Source of the DNA: Vogesella mureinivorans
GTDB taxonomy: Bacteria; Pseudomonadota; Gammaproteobacteria; Burkholderiales; Chromobacteriaceae
Reading direction: 5' to 3'
NCBI RefSeq assembly: GCF_007644035.1
Contig: NZ_VMTV02000291.1
Span: forward strand, 124,001-188,000
DNA length: 64,000 nucleotides
Shown: one piece after another, positions 1-8,291 of the stretch
Layout: the number at the start of each line of letters is the position of its first letter
How positions within the stretch are numbered: position 1 is the stretch's first letter
Translations under genes and position numbers: made by a program
Notes under the pieces: model-generated
The model's input: only the letters and a program-made list of their open reading frames with translations
What the model was told of the DNA's origin: nothing
Databases searched by the model: none

Positions 1-171
1 CAGGTATCGCGCCGCCTGCGCGCCGGTACCGTGTGGGTGAACTGCTACGACGAAGGCGGCGATATGAACTTCCCGTTTGGCGGCTTCAAGCAGTCCGGCA
101 ATGGCCGCGACAAGTCGCTGCACGCGCTGGAAAAATACACCGAGCTGAAATCCACGCTGATCAAGCTGTAA
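1..171 (+). CDS. Aldehyde dehydrogenase, C-terminal end (5' truncated by window)
   Basis: Only the last 56 codons are present, open from base 1 to the TAA at 169-171. The peptide carries the C-terminal signature of the NAD-dependent aldehyde dehydrogenase superfamily (PFGGFKQSGNGRDKS, followed by a Leu/Glu/Tyr-rich end, TELKSTLIKL). The ending resembles the PuuC/KauB branch, which oxidises gamma-glutamyl-gamma-aminobutyraldehyde and other omega-amino aldehydes in polyamine breakdown. The catalytic Cys and Glu lie upstream of the window, so substrate class is inferred only from the tail. A terminator follows at 191-214. Confidence 0.75.
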   Translation, partial: QVSRRLRAGTVWVNCYDEGGDMNFPFGGFKQSGNGRDKSLHALEKYTELKSTLIKL

Positions 172-190
172 GCCTGCCCCAACCCATGCC

Positions 191-214
191 AAGCCTGCCG
201 CGTGCAGGCTTTTT
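191..214 (+). terminator. Intrinsic terminator after the aldehyde dehydrogenase gene
   Basis: An 8-bp perfect stem (AAGCCTGC / GCAGGCTT, 191-198 and 204-211) with a 5-base loop is followed by TTTTCTTTT. It separates the aldehyde dehydrogenase from moaA. Confidence 0.75.
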
Positions 215-362
215 CTTTTACTGCCTGCGCGGCCACTGGTCCCTGCCATGCGCAGACAAAATGTCGCAATCGCGCACGGCAGGGACAGAAAGTCGCACCG
301 GCAGCGTAAGATAAAGCCTGCCTACGCCGACTGATGCAGGGCACAGCCACGCCAACACTGGC

Positions 363-375
363 TGCGGCCAACCTT
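363..375 (+). repeat. Full-length DUS-like 13-mer (reference copy)
   Basis: TGCGGCCAACCTT in the moaA leader. The identical 13-mer occurs at 363, 5382, 13144, 33215, 48159 and 58888 on the plus strand and, as AAGGTTGGCCGCA, at 5890, 10793, 27483, 52432 and 56611 on the minus strand. Thirty further copies share the first ten bases. By composition, well under one copy of the 10-mer would be expected in 64 kb. Most of the full-length copies lie between genes. I interpret it as a DNA uptake sequence; all positions are listed in the findings. Confidence 0.75.
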
Positions 376-450
376 GGCCCCTGCAGCCAGTGCTGGCAGG
401 CCATTTGCTTAAAACCTGTTTTACCCAGCACTTACCCACGGGAATGCCCC

Positions 451-1425
451 ATGTTGTCAGACCGCTTCGGCCGCACCATCGATTACCTTCGCCTGTCGGT
501 TACCGACCGCTGCGACCTGCGCTGCAGCTACTGCATCCCCAAAGGCTTCAAGGGCTTTGAAGAGCCGGCCAACTGGCTGACCTTCGACGAAATCGGCCGT
601 GTGGTGGCCGCCTTTTCCCGCCTGGGCACCCGCCGCTTCCGCCTCACTGGTGGCGAGCCGCTGCTACGGCGCAACCTACCCGACCTGGCCACCCGGCTAG
701 CCGCCCTGCCCGGCGTGGAAGACCTGTCGCTATCCACCAACGCCACCCAGCTGGCCGAACACGCCCACGCCCTGCACCGCGCCGGGGTAAGCCGCCTGAA
801 CGTGAGCCTGGATTCGCTACGCGAAGACTGTGTACACGACATTACCGGCAGCCACAGCCTGCCCAAGGTGCTCGATGGCCTGCGCACTGCACGCGACGCT
901 GGCTTCACGCGCATCAAGATCAATATGGTGCCCATGGTAGGTGTTAACGAAGCCGATATCGAACCGATGGTGGCGTTCTGTATCGAAAACGGCCTGATCC
1001 TGCGCCTGATCGAAGCCATGCCCATGGGCAGCACCGGCCAACAGACGCGCGGGCTGAACCTGCAGCACACTCTGGCGCAGCTACAGCAGCGCTTTGACCT
1101 GCGGCCAACGTGCAAAACCCTGGGCGGCGGCCCCGCCCGCTACTGGGAAAGCGCCGACGGCGGCTTTACCCTGGGCTTGATAACCCCCATGTCGCAGCAT
1201 TTTTGCGCCACCTGTAACCGCGTGCGGTTGTCGGTAGACGGCACGCTATACATGTGCCTGGGGCAGGAAGAGCGCTTTGCACTGCGCCCCCTGCTGCGCG
1301 CGGGCTGCAGCGATACAGAGCTGGAAGCCGCCATCCGCGCCGCCATCGAGCTGAAGCCGGAAAAGCACGAGTTCACCGAACAGCCACAGCGCGTGGTGCG
1401 CTTCATGTCGATGACCGGCGGCTAG
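451..1425 (+). CDS. moaA: GTP 3',8-cyclase MoaA (molybdenum cofactor biosynthesis)
   Basis: A radical SAM enzyme that, together with MoaC, converts GTP to cyclic pyranopterin monophosphate, the first step of molybdopterin synthesis. The 324-residue product starts MLSDRFGRTIDYLRLSVTD and carries the radical-SAM CxxxCxYC cluster motif (CDLRCSYC). The second [4Fe-4S] site is in the C-terminal half (FCATCNRVR, then a third Cys near YMCLG), and the protein ends in the conserved Gly-Gly needed for activity. The open frame extends upstream to 334, but conservation starts at 451. Other Moco genes are scattered in this window: mobA at 5.4 kb and moaE-moaD-mobB at 22-23 kb. Confidence 0.95.
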   Translation: MLSDRFGRTIDYLRLSVTDRCDLRCSYCIPKGFKGFEEPANWLTFDEIGRVVAAFSRLGTRRFRLTGGEPLLRRNLPDLATRLAALPGVEDLSLSTNATQLAEHAHALHRAGVSRLNVSLDSLREDCVHDITGSHSLPKVLDGLRTARDAGFTRIKINMVPMVGVNEADIEPMVAFCIENGLILRLIEAMPMGSTGQQTRGLNLQHTLAQLQQRFDLRPTCKTLGGGPARYWESADGGFTLGLITPMSQHFCATCNRVRLSVDGTLYMCLGQEERFALRPLLRAGCSDTELEAAIRAAIELKPEKHEFTEQPQRVVRFMSMTGG

Positions 1426-1582
1426 TACCCGCTTGCCGGGCAGCAGTGGCGTGCGTCGCCCCGCACATGGCGCACGGTTGCGCTTTTATACAAGTTTTAC
1501 ATTGATGGTAGGGTGCCACCAGCACCACGCGCCCGCATGAGGCGGTGGCTTTATCAGGCAAACAACAGGAAAGGCAATCACC

Positions 1583-1915
1583 ATGGCTGGCTGGTTCGAA
1601 CTAAGCAATAGCAGTGACGGGCAGTACCGTTTTGTGCTGAAGGCAGGCAATGCCGAAGTCATCTTGACCAGCGAGCTGTACAAGACGCGGGCGTCGGCAG
1701 AAAACGGCATTGCCTCGGTACAAACCAATAGTGGCAACGCTGAACGTTACGACGCCAAGGAGGCGGCCAACGGCAAGTTTTACTTCAACCTGAAAGCGGC
1801 CAACCACCAGATTATCGGCAGCAGCCAGATGTACGCCAGCGCGGCGTCACGCGACAAGGGCATCCTGTCGGTGATGAACAATGGCGGCAGCGACACCATC
1901 AAAGACCTGACCTGA
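1583..1915 (+). CDS. YegP-family DUF1508 protein
   Basis: A 110-residue protein made of two tandem repeats of about 50 residues (GWFELSNSSDGQYRFVLKAGN... and GKFYFNLKAANHQIIG...). Each repeat has the FYF/YRFxLKAxNxxxI pattern and the 'S..Y.S...A..GI.SV..N' pattern of DUF1508/YegP. Members are small cytosolic proteins of unknown function, sometimes linked to stress. AGGAAAGGC lies shortly upstream of the ATG. The gene stands alone between moaA and a strong terminator. Two copies of the 9-base repeat core (1763 and 1796) fall inside it. Confidence 0.85.
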   Translation: MAGWFELSNSSDGQYRFVLKAGNAEVILTSELYKTRASAENGIASVQTNSGNAERYDAKEAANGKFYFNLKAANHQIIGSSQMYASAASRDKGILSVMNNGGSDTIKDLT

Positions 1916-1932
1916 GCCTGCGTTCCATGACA

Positions 1933-1965
1933 AAGCCCCGCCTGCCATGCAAGCGGGGCTTTTCT
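1933..1965 (+). terminator. Intrinsic terminator after the yegP-like gene
   Basis: Perfect 9-bp stem AAGCCCCGC / GCGGGGCTT (1933-1941 and 1953-1961) with an 11-base loop, followed by TTCT. Confidence 0.85.
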
Positions 1966-1995
1966 CATTGGCCACACGCAGGCAGCCTGCGCCGT

Positions 1996-2979
1996 CTAAT
2001 AGGCAGTCCAGCCGCCATCGGTAGCATATAAGCCACCGGTGAGGTTGGATGCCTCATCGGACAGCAGGAAACAAATCACGGCAGCCTGCTCCCATACGGT
2101 TGCCTGGCGCTTGTTGCTATCCGCGTAAGCCAGCAGGCTCAAGGTCTTGGTACGCCCCATATTAGGCACGGTGGACTGTGCATTTTCTTTGCTGGCCGCC
2201 ATGACAAATTTCATTGCCATATCCGTCATCGCGGTTTCGGTCGCCGCCATATTGACCGAGTTCACCCGGATGCCATAAGGCGCATAATCAATCGCGCCGT
2301 TACGTGTCAGGCCATTACACGCATGCTTGCTCGCCACGTAGGCCGGGTTACCCGCCAGCCCGGTCAAACCGGCGATCGAGCAGATATTGATGATAACGCC
2401 ACCCTTACCCTGCTTGAGCATGGGCTTGAGCTGCGCTCGCATGGACTTGAACACGCCCGTAGCATTGATATCCATAACGGTATCGAAGTATTCATCACCC
2501 GCATCGGCAATGGGCGTGGGCAGCAGGCTTTTCTGTTTCTGGTAATCGAATACCGCATCCGGTGAAATGGCAGCCATCACGCCAGCGGCATTCAGCGCGC
2601 CATTCAGCTGGCCATAGGTTGCTACCGCATGATCAACGGCCTTTTGTACGTCGGCATTCTTTCGTACATCACCCTGCACAAACTCGGCCTTGCCACCCTC
2701 CTGGCGGATTTGCGCAACCGTTTCCGCCGCATCCTTTGCCAGCACATCAAAAATGACCACATTGGCCCCTTCTCTGGCCAAGCGCACTGCTGTTGCACCG
2801 CCAATACCCCGGGCACCACCGGTGATCATATAGGTACGGCCATCATGACGTTTTGGCACAAAAAAAGCCGGGTCAAGGGGCTTGATGTCAACTGGCTTAT
2901 AACCTTCGGCATGGGCAGGAAGGGCGTACAGCCCCCCAGACAGCAACAGCAGGCCCAATAGTTTGCGCATAGCTTTCAT
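1996..2979 (-). CDS. Short-chain dehydrogenase/reductase with an N-terminal signal peptide
   Basis: A 327-residue classical SDR. After residue about 45 it has the cofactor motif TGGARGIG, the NAAG-type motif, a catalytic Ser (ICSIAG) and the YxxxK pair (YVASK), then the TDGG C-terminal motif. What is odd is the first 24 residues: a basic n-region (MKAMRKLL), a Leu-rich core and an ALPAHA cleavage site, an apparent Sec signal peptide. SDRs need NAD(P)H and are normally cytosolic, so a periplasmic form is unusual. The ATG is preceded by AAGGAC. The gene sits 22 bp downstream of the outer-membrane barrel gene on the same strand, so the two are probably one transcript. Substrate unknown. Confidence 0.8.
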   Translation of the reverse strand: MKAMRKLLGLLLLSGGLYALPAHAEGYKPVDIKPLDPAFFVPKRHDGRTYMITGGARGIGGATAVRLAREGANVVIFDVLAKDAAETVAQIRQEGGKAEFVQGDVRKNADVQKAVDHAVATYGQLNGALNAAGVMAAISPDAVFDYQKQKSLLPTPIADAGDEYFDTVMDINATGVFKSMRAQLKPMLKQGKGGVIINICSIAGLTGLAGNPAYVASKHACNGLTRNGAIDYAPYGIRVNSVNMAATETAMTDMAMKFVMAASKENAQSTVPNMGRTKTLSLLAYADSNKRQATVWEQAAVICFLLSDEASNLTGGLYATDGGWTAY

Positions 2980-3001
2980 GGTACGTCCTTATGGGATAGG
3001 G

Positions 3002-4744
3002 TCAGAAACGTGCAATCATTAACGCACTGGCGCTGAACCAGTTGCGATAATTCTGGTTTAAGGCCTGCCGGATGGCCTTGCCCGGCTGGGTGTATGCGGC
3101 CGACATGACGAATATCAGGTTAGGGTTGGCCACATAGCGGGCAGTGATGTTCAGCTCCTTGCCCAAATCGCGGGAAGAGAGCACCGACAAAGCTTGTGCA
3201 CCGCCCAGATTATTGAGCTCGTCAGCCTTGAAAAACCACAGCTGCGGTGAAAGCTCCCAGCGCGGTGCCACCTGCAGACGTGCCATGAAGCGGTGCCCGA
3301 TCACGTTGGATGTCTGCACCACTTTGTACTGATTCAGGCCCTGCACCCACTCATCACCACTGCCGCCAGCATAAAGCGGGTCCCAGCGTTCGAATGTGGC
3401 GGTATCGGGGTTGTCACCACTAAAGCGCGAATAGCGATAGCTGAAACTAGGCCGCCAGCCCGGCTTGAGAAACTGATAGCCCGCCTCCAGGTAAGCTGCG
3501 CGCGCATCCATATCGATGTGGCTATGCGTCTGCCGCGCGTACTCGGCCCTGAAAAAAACCGGCACCGCTGCTGCCGGCGGCTCGTAGGCAAACCGTAGAT
3601 CCGCCACTTTCAGGCCCTGCCGTGAATACGTTGTCGCCGTGGTGTAATAGGCAAAGCGGGATTCAGGCACTTCCAGCCACATGGCGCCCAGGCGGATGTC
3701 CGGCGTGACGCGCCCCTCGTAGTTGATGCCCTGCAGCACGGTCTTGCTATCGGTTTCTTGCAGCTCATCCGGGTTCAAGCGAAACAGCTCTACCCGGTGT
3801 GCATCATGCACAAACTGCACATGTAGCAGCTGCTCTGCAGCATTACGCGGATTGGACTGCAGCGCAGCACGCTCACCGCCATTGGCTGATGCCAGCCGCA
3901 GAATCATGCCGCTGTCTACCTGAAAAGCCTTTCTGCCATACAACACCGACAGCTGCCTGAGCCCACCCTGCTCGGTAGCGTGGCTGTTGATGAACCCCGC
4001 ATAGGCGTCTTCGACCGCCACATGATGACGCGTCTTGTCGGTAAAAAGCTCAGGCCCCCAGGAACCCGAAGCAATCGCGCTGACACCGGCAAAAGCAGAG
4101 GTTCGGCCATTCAGCGCTTTCAGACCATACACACCGGCCTCGATACTGCTTTCCAGCCAGGTATCGGTGCCATCTTTGCCAGATGGCGACGTCGCCAGGG
4201 GGTTACCTGCCGTCAGGACATCTGGACGGCCAAAAAAGGCGCCTGCGTTGGAAAACAGCATGGACTTGTTTTCCAGCTTGGCCTGCAATACCGAGCGGTC
4301 ATCGGCATACAACGTAGGAAAATCCTGCAGGCTATCGTTTACCAATACGCCAATGGGGGCATCATCGAGTGACTTGGCTTTGTCGCTGAGGATGACATCC
4401 ACAGTCAAAGCCAGATTACCCGCACGGCTGGATTGCAACTGAAAGCTGGCGGCTTTGACAAACTTCAGGCGCCGAACCTGGGCCAGCATCATATTGCTTC
4501 GTGTCGGGTCATACTGCCCGCCAGGATAAACAGCAAAAGCCTTGAGGACCGCATCACGATAGGTGGTATTTTCAAGCGCCCCGCCATCAAAGCGCACAGC
4601 TACCGACTCGATGCGGCTACCCGAAAAATCACTGTCCGAGTTTGCCAGTACCGTGGGGGACGCCATGCCAAACACAGCCAGCATGGAGCATGTTACGCAC
4701 AGGCGGATGCGTAGGCCAACATAATGATTCTTATCGATTTTCAC
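3002..4744 (-). CDS. Outer-membrane beta-barrel protein, alginate-export/porin-like
   Basis: A long protein (about 580 residues) rich in alternating hydrophobic strands with aromatic girdles, ending in ...ALMIARF, a terminal Phe typical of BAM-assembled barrels. The pattern (RAEYARQ, SFSYRYSRFSGD, ARYVANPNLIF) resembles the alginate-export/OprD-like barrel group, but substrate cannot be read. The frame is open back to a GTG at 4840. I prefer the GTG at 4744 because it gives a normal signal peptide (MKIDKNHYVGLRIR, hydrophobic core, PTVLA cleavage). Neither start has a good ribosome-binding site. The upstream DNA is conspicuously AT-rich. The exported SDR gene follows, and neither gene carries a copy of the dispersed repeat. 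Confidence 0.65.
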   Translation of the reverse strand: MKIDKNHYVGLRIRLCVTCSMLAVFGMASPTVLANSDSDFSGSRIESVAVRFDGGALENTTYRDAVLKAFAVYPGGQYDPTRSNMMLAQVRRLKFVKAASFQLQSSRAGNLALTVDVILSDKAKSLDDAPIGVLVNDSLQDFPTLYADDRSVLQAKLENKSMLFSNAGAFFGRPDVLTAGNPLATSPSGKDGTDTWLESSIEAGVYGLKALNGRTSAFAGVSAIASGSWGPELFTDKTRHHVAVEDAYAGFINSHATEQGGLRQLSVLYGRKAFQVDSGMILRLASANGGERAALQSNPRNAAEQLLHVQFVHDAHRVELFRLNPDELQETDSKTVLQGINYEGRVTPDIRLGAMWLEVPESRFAYYTTATTYSRQGLKVADLRFAYEPPAAAVPVFFRAEYARQTHSHIDMDARAAYLEAGYQFLKPGWRPSFSYRYSRFSGDNPDTATFERWDPLYAGGSGDEWVQGLNQYKVVQTSNVIGHRFMARLQVAPRWELSPQLWFFKADELNNLGGAQALSVLSSRDLGKELNITARYVANPNLIFVMSAAYTQPGKAIRQALNQNYRNWFSASALMIARF

Positions 4745-5210
4745 AATTTTTATCTTATTGGAAAATATTAAGAAGTCATTATTGGATGGCAGAAAAAATA
4801 GAGTCAATCGCTTTTTCAATGCATTTGGCAAGATTGCCACACCAGCAATATCAAGCTAAAAAACCTGCCAAACAGCATGAATACTCAACAAAACGCCCGC
4901 CTGATTTAGCATTCCTGACAGGCGGCGCCCCACCCACAAAGTCATGCAAGTGACAAACTACCCCAAGCACGCGCATCAGCCCCAGTGCTGTAATCATTCA
5001 GACGCCACAAGCTATGGATGCAGCGATACGCACAGCTGCCTGCAAACACATTGCACGAACAAACCAGCGGCAGACCCGCCAGGCGGCGTACTAGCCTACC
5101 CCGCAAGCTACCGACACAGACAGGCGCCAAAACAAATCATTCCACATCGGAATAAAAACGATAAAAATGATTCATTTCACGAATGCATCAGCCATCCCTA
5201 TACTGCAATC

Positions 5211-5346
5211 ACTCTCTGTGTTGTGTTGTGGCTCACAAGCGCAATGCCCTGAATTTCGTGCCCCGCCCGGCCAGACCGGCAGCGTGGCAAGCCGAATGGG
5301 CACCCTTGATACGAGCATTGTGCCGGCTATATGCCGGCCATTTTTT
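5211..5346 (+). ncRNA. Candidate small RNA (promoter plus terminator, no ORF)
   Basis: A sigma70-like promoter can be read as TTTCAC (5175-5180), an 18-base spacer and TATACT (5199-5204). About 120 bases further on is a GC-rich hairpin (GCCGGC / GCCGGC, 5322-5327 and 5333-5338) followed by TTTTTTT. Between them lies no plausible coding frame, and both flanking genes are on the other strand. This is inference from signals only; the start position is approximate and no known sRNA family is recognised. Confidence 0.35.
5321..5346 (+). terminator. Intrinsic terminator in an otherwise gene-free region
   Basis: TGCCGGC-tata-TGCCGGC type hairpin followed by a run of seven T (5340-5346) on the plus strand. 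No plus-strand gene precedes it, which is the main reason to suspect an RNA gene here. Confidence 0.6.
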
Positions 5347-5381
5347 TGCCTGCTCGCCGCGCAACGCCGCTACCCCGGCCC

Positions 5382-5394
5382 TGCGGCCAACCTT
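5382..5394 (+). repeat. DUS-like 13-mer overlapping the mobA stop codon
   Basis: Read on the minus strand the sequence is TAAGGTTGGCCGCA: the last two bases of the TAA stop of mobA are the first two bases of the repeat, so repeat and stop codon share sequence. Confidence 0.75.
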
Positions 5395-5977
5395 AGCCCG
5401 CGCCGCCCATCACCGCCGCCAGCCGCGCCAGTGCCGCTGCGTCGTTGGCATTGGCAAACCCCGCCTCGTCAAACACTACTTCTACCACCTGCAAGCCCGC
5501 CAGCCAGCCGCGTATGCTGCGCCCGCCTGCCGCCAGATACGCCGGCAAGCCCGCCAGCGCCGCCACGCGCAGCAGCAGGCACGCCGGCTGCGGGCCTTGT
5601 GCTGTCACCGGCATCGCCACATCGGCGTCGCCCAGCGCGGCGGCCAGCCTGGGCACCAGATCCGCCGGCAACAGCGGGCTATCGCACGGTGCCGTCTGCA
5701 GCAGCGTGACATGGGGCGGCAAGTTGGCCGCCGCAGTGGCCAGCGCCGCCAGCGGCCCCATGCCCTGCCAGGGCGCCGCGTCCGGCCATACCGGGTGGCC
5801 ATGCACGGCGTAATCGCCCAGATGGCGATTGGCGCTGATGGCCAGCCAGGCCACCTGCGGCTGCAGGGCCTGCAACACGTGCTGGTATAAAGGTTGGCCG
5901 CACAGCGGCTGCATGCCTTTGTCTACCCCGCCCATGCGGCGACCTTCGCCCCCCGCCAACAGCAAGGCGCCAATCAT
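5393..5977 (-). CDS. mobA: Molybdenum cofactor guanylyltransferase MobA
   Basis: Attaches GMP from GTP to molybdopterin to form the bis-MGD cofactor of DMSO-reductase-type enzymes. The 194-residue protein opens with the nucleotide-binding signature LLAGGEGRRMGGVDKG. It has the conserved DxAPWQGMGPLAAL segment and the TAPCDSPLLP motif that binds GTP and metal. Length is normal for MobA. Its start overlaps the stop of the upstream pseudouridine-synthase gene by 4 bases (ATGA), implying translational coupling. Confidence 0.93.
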   Translation of the reverse strand: MIGALLLAGGEGRRMGGVDKGMQPLCGQPLYQHVLQALQPQVAWLAISANRHLGDYAVHGHPVWPDAAPWQGMGPLAALATAAANLPPHVTLLQTAPCDSPLLPADLVPRLAAALGDADVAMPVTAQGPQPACLLLRVAALAGLPAYLAAGGRSIRGWLAGLQVVEVVFDEAGFANANDAAALARLAAVMGGAG

Positions 5978-6897
5978 GGCTGCACCGCCGGCGGCCAGGC
6001 CAGCTCGCGCTGGCTGACAAAATGGCGCTGGCTACCATCTATCGGGTCGGTAAAGGCAATGCTGCGCGCCAGCAGTGCCAGCGGCTGGCTGAAATCGTCG
6101 GGGGCTTTGTCGTGGCGGAATACCGGGTACCACGGGTCGTGGGCGATGCCGATGCCCAGCGCGGCCAGGTGGGCGCGCAGCTGGTGCTTTTTGCCCGTAG
6201 CCGGCTGCAGGCGATAGCGCGCCCAGCTGCCACGCTGCGCCAGCAGGCTGATGATGGTTTCGCTATTGGGCTCACCGGCCACCTCCTGCATGACAAACTC
6301 GCCCGGCACCTCGGCCAGGCGGCTGCGGTGCAGCAGCGGCAATGGCAGATCTGGCCGCCACGGGGCAATGGCTTCGTATTCTTTCTGCACGCTGCGCTGT
6401 TCGAACAGGCGCTGGTAAGCACCACGGCTGGCCGCATCCACGCAGAACACCATCACGCCGGCGGTTTCACGGTCCAGCCGGTGAATAGGCGACACCTGCG
6501 CCAGGCCAGGCTGGCTACGCAGGCGCGCCAGCACGGTTTCACGCACGTGCCGCCCACCGGGCACGCAGGCCAGAAAGTGCGGTTTGTCTACCACCAGCAG
6601 GCGGTCGTCACGGTGCAGGATGGCGATGTCGAACGGCACCGGCACCTCGTGTGGTACCTCGCGAAAATACCAGATACGCATACCCGGCAGGTAAGCCGCG
6701 CCGGGCGCCAGCGGCTGGCCGGCATCGTCCCACACCTGGCCTGCGGCCAACCTGTGTGCCCAAGCGTCGGCCACATGGGCAAAACGCTGGCACAGAAAAG
6801 CCAGCAAGTCGGGCCAATGGCCCTGTGGCAGTACCAGGCAGCTGGCAGCCACGCCCTGGCGCGGCGGGACGGGGGAAATGGCAGTGGACATAGTCAT
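5974..6897 (-). CDS. RluA-family pseudouridine synthase
   Basis: About 307 residues. The catalytic motif HRLDRETAG (Asp is the nucleophile) is followed by the RluA pattern YRLQPATGKKHQLRAHL. An S4-like N-terminal part (LAFLCQRFAHVADAWAHRLAAGQVWDDAG) precedes it. RluA enzymes isomerise uridine in rRNA or tRNA. The exact target cannot be told from sequence; the resemblance is to the group with YPVFRHD... C-termini. The frame is open to 6990, but conservation starts near the ATG at 6897. It is divergent from the UPF0149 gene across a 91-bp gap and is followed by mobA. Confidence 0.85.
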   Translation of the reverse strand: MTMSTAISPVPPRQGVAASCLVLPQGHWPDLLAFLCQRFAHVADAWAHRLAAGQVWDDAGQPLAPGAAYLPGMRIWYFREVPHEVPVPFDIAILHRDDRLLVVDKPHFLACVPGGRHVRETVLARLRSQPGLAQVSPIHRLDRETAGVMVFCVDAASRGAYQRLFEQRSVQKEYEAIAPWRPDLPLPLLHRSRLAEVPGEFVMQEVAGEPNSETIISLLAQRGSWARYRLQPATGKKHQLRAHLAALGIGIAHDPWYPVFRHDKAPDDFSQPLALLARSIAFTDPIDGSQRHFVSQRELAWPPAVQP

Positions 6898-6988
6898 GAA
6901 AAGTAGCGCGGCCTTCGCGATAAATAGCCGCAGAGCCGGCATTTTACCGGATAATGCAGGCTTCCCACGCAACAGGCCCACGCCATCC

Positions 6989-7603
6989 ATGAAATCTGCC
7001 GCCCTGACCGACCAAGACTACCAGCGCCTGTCCGACACCCTGGCCCGCTTCGCCCCGCAAGGCGCCATGAGCCTGGAAAAACTGGACGGCTTTTTTGCCG
7101 CCCTGCTATGTGGCCCGGAACAGATCAAGCCGGTGGACTGCCTGCCGGCCATCATGGGCGCAGCCTTCGACGACGACGACGCGTTCAACACCGCCAAAGC
7201 CATGGAGCAGTTTGTGCGCCTGCTGTCTGGCCACTGGCTGGATATCGCCCACACCCTGCAGCGCGGCCAGGCCTTTCAGCCCTGGCTGGACGAAGACGAA
7301 CACGGCCAGGTGCACGGCAATGTGTGGGCCGAGGGCTTTAGCGAGGGCATGCAGCTGATGCACCAAGACTGGGGCCTGCTGTTTGATGATGCCGACGCCG
7401 CCCCGGCGCTGGCCCCCATCATGGCACTGGCGTTCGAACACCACCCGGACCCGGAAATGCGCCCCTTCCTGCATGGCGCCAGCACCGAGCAGCGCGAAGC
7501 CTGGCTGGCCAGCATCTCGGACTCGGTCGCCAGCATCTACGCCTTTTTTGCCCAGCTACGCGCGGACATGGCCGCCGCCGAAGCCGCCGAGGAAAACGAG
7601 TAA
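6989..7603 (+). CDS. UPF0149/YecA-YgfB family protein
   Basis: A 204-residue acidic protein with the UPF0149 pattern: SLEKLDGFFAALLCGPE, LPAIMG, W-x-EGFSEGM and a helical C-terminus. Members of this group (YgfB, YecA) are small cytosolic proteins; some carry a C-terminal SEC-C zinc motif, which is absent here (the protein ends in an Ala/Glu-rich tail). The ATG at 6989 is chosen because homology begins there, although the frame is open to 6878. The stop lies 3 bases from the next start, so it is co-transcribed with the methyltransferase. Confidence 0.85.
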   Translation: MKSAALTDQDYQRLSDTLARFAPQGAMSLEKLDGFFAALLCGPEQIKPVDCLPAIMGAAFDDDDAFNTAKAMEQFVRLLSGHWLDIAHTLQRGQAFQPWLDEDEHGQVHGNVWAEGFSEGMQLMHQDWGLLFDDADAAPALAPIMALAFEHHPDPEMRPFLHGASTEQREAWLASISDSVASIYAFFAQLRADMAAAEAAEENE

Positions 7604-7606
7604 GCC

Positions 7607-8224
7607 ATGAGCCAGGCCGCCCTGTTCTGGAACCCGCGCTTTGCCGGCGAGCAATACGCCTACGGCAACGCCCCCAACGACTTTCTGAAAGAGCAGGCGC
7701 CCAGGTTAGCCGCAGGCAGCCGGGTGCTGAGCCTGGGGGAAGGCGAAGGGCGCAATGCCGTGTACCTGGCGGCACTGGGGCACCAGCTTACCGCCGTAGA
7801 CGCCGCCCATACCGGCCTGATCAAGCTGCTGCAGCGTGCAGCCCAGCAAAACCTCAGTATTACTGCCACGCTGGCCGACCTGGCCGACTACCCCATCGCA
7901 CCCGGCAGCTGGGACGCCATTATTTCCATCTTCTGCCACCTGCCCTCCGCCCTGCGCCGGCAGGTGCTGGCCGGCTGCGTGGCCGGGCTGGCACCGGGCG
8001 GCCTGTTTATGCTGGAAGGCTACACGCCGCGCCAGCTAGGCTTTGGCACCGGCGGCCCCAAAGATACCGACCTGCTGCTGGAGCCCGACACCCTGCGCCA
8101 GGAGCTGGCCGGGCTGGAGCTACTGCACTTTGCCGAAGTACAGCGCGAAGTCATCGAAGGCAGCCTGCACACCGGCATGGCTGCTGTATTGCAGATTGTG
8201 GCGCGCAAACCCGCCACCGCCTGA
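7607..8224 (+). CDS. Class I SAM-dependent methyltransferase (TehB-like)
   Basis: A 205-residue single-domain protein. SAM-binding motif I reads VLSLGEGEGRNAVYLAALGH and is followed by the acidic post-I residue (VDA), motif II (WDAIISIFCHLP) and motif III (GGLFMLEGYTP). This spacing is that of the TehB/tellurite-resistance and related small-molecule methyltransferases. The substrate is not predictable. It is the second gene of a two-gene unit with the UPF0149 gene and is followed by a terminator. Confidence 0.85.
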   Translation: MSQAALFWNPRFAGEQYAYGNAPNDFLKEQAPRLAAGSRVLSLGEGEGRNAVYLAALGHQLTAVDAAHTGLIKLLQRAAQQNLSITATLADLADYPIAPGSWDAIISIFCHLPSALRRQVLAGCVAGLAPGGLFMLEGYTPRQLGFGTGGPKDTDLLLEPDTLRQELAGLELLHFAEVQREVIEGSLHTGMAAVLQIVARKPATA

Positions 8225-8241
8225 GCCCCCCGTCCAACAAC

Positions 8242-8276
8242 AACGCCCTGCCCGGCATCGCCTGGCAGGGCGTTTT
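8242..8276 (+). terminator. Intrinsic terminator between convergent genes
   Basis: An 11-bp perfect stem AACGCCCTGCC / GGCAGGGCGTT with an 11-base loop and TTTT. Confidence 0.85.
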
Positions 8277-8291
8277 ATCGACAGCCTGCAC

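Larger units (their letters stand above)
4745..5392. other. Intergenic region of about 650 bp with no convincing gene
   Basis: The left part (4745-4900) is unusually AT-rich and probably holds the promoter of the barrel gene. No open frame here has coding character. The right part contains a candidate plus-strand promoter (5175-5204) and an intrinsic terminator (5321-5346), which together suggest a small RNA, annotated separately. Confidence 0.5.

Noticed and set aside
1990-1999. GCCGTCTAA resembling the Neisseria DUS (GCCGTCTGAA)
   Set aside because: One degenerate occurrence; no other copies. The frequent motif of this window is unrelated.
5183-5890. 235-codon plus-strand frame at mobA
   Set aside because: Mostly antisense to mobA with no domain; the first part crosses the candidate terminator at 5321-5346.
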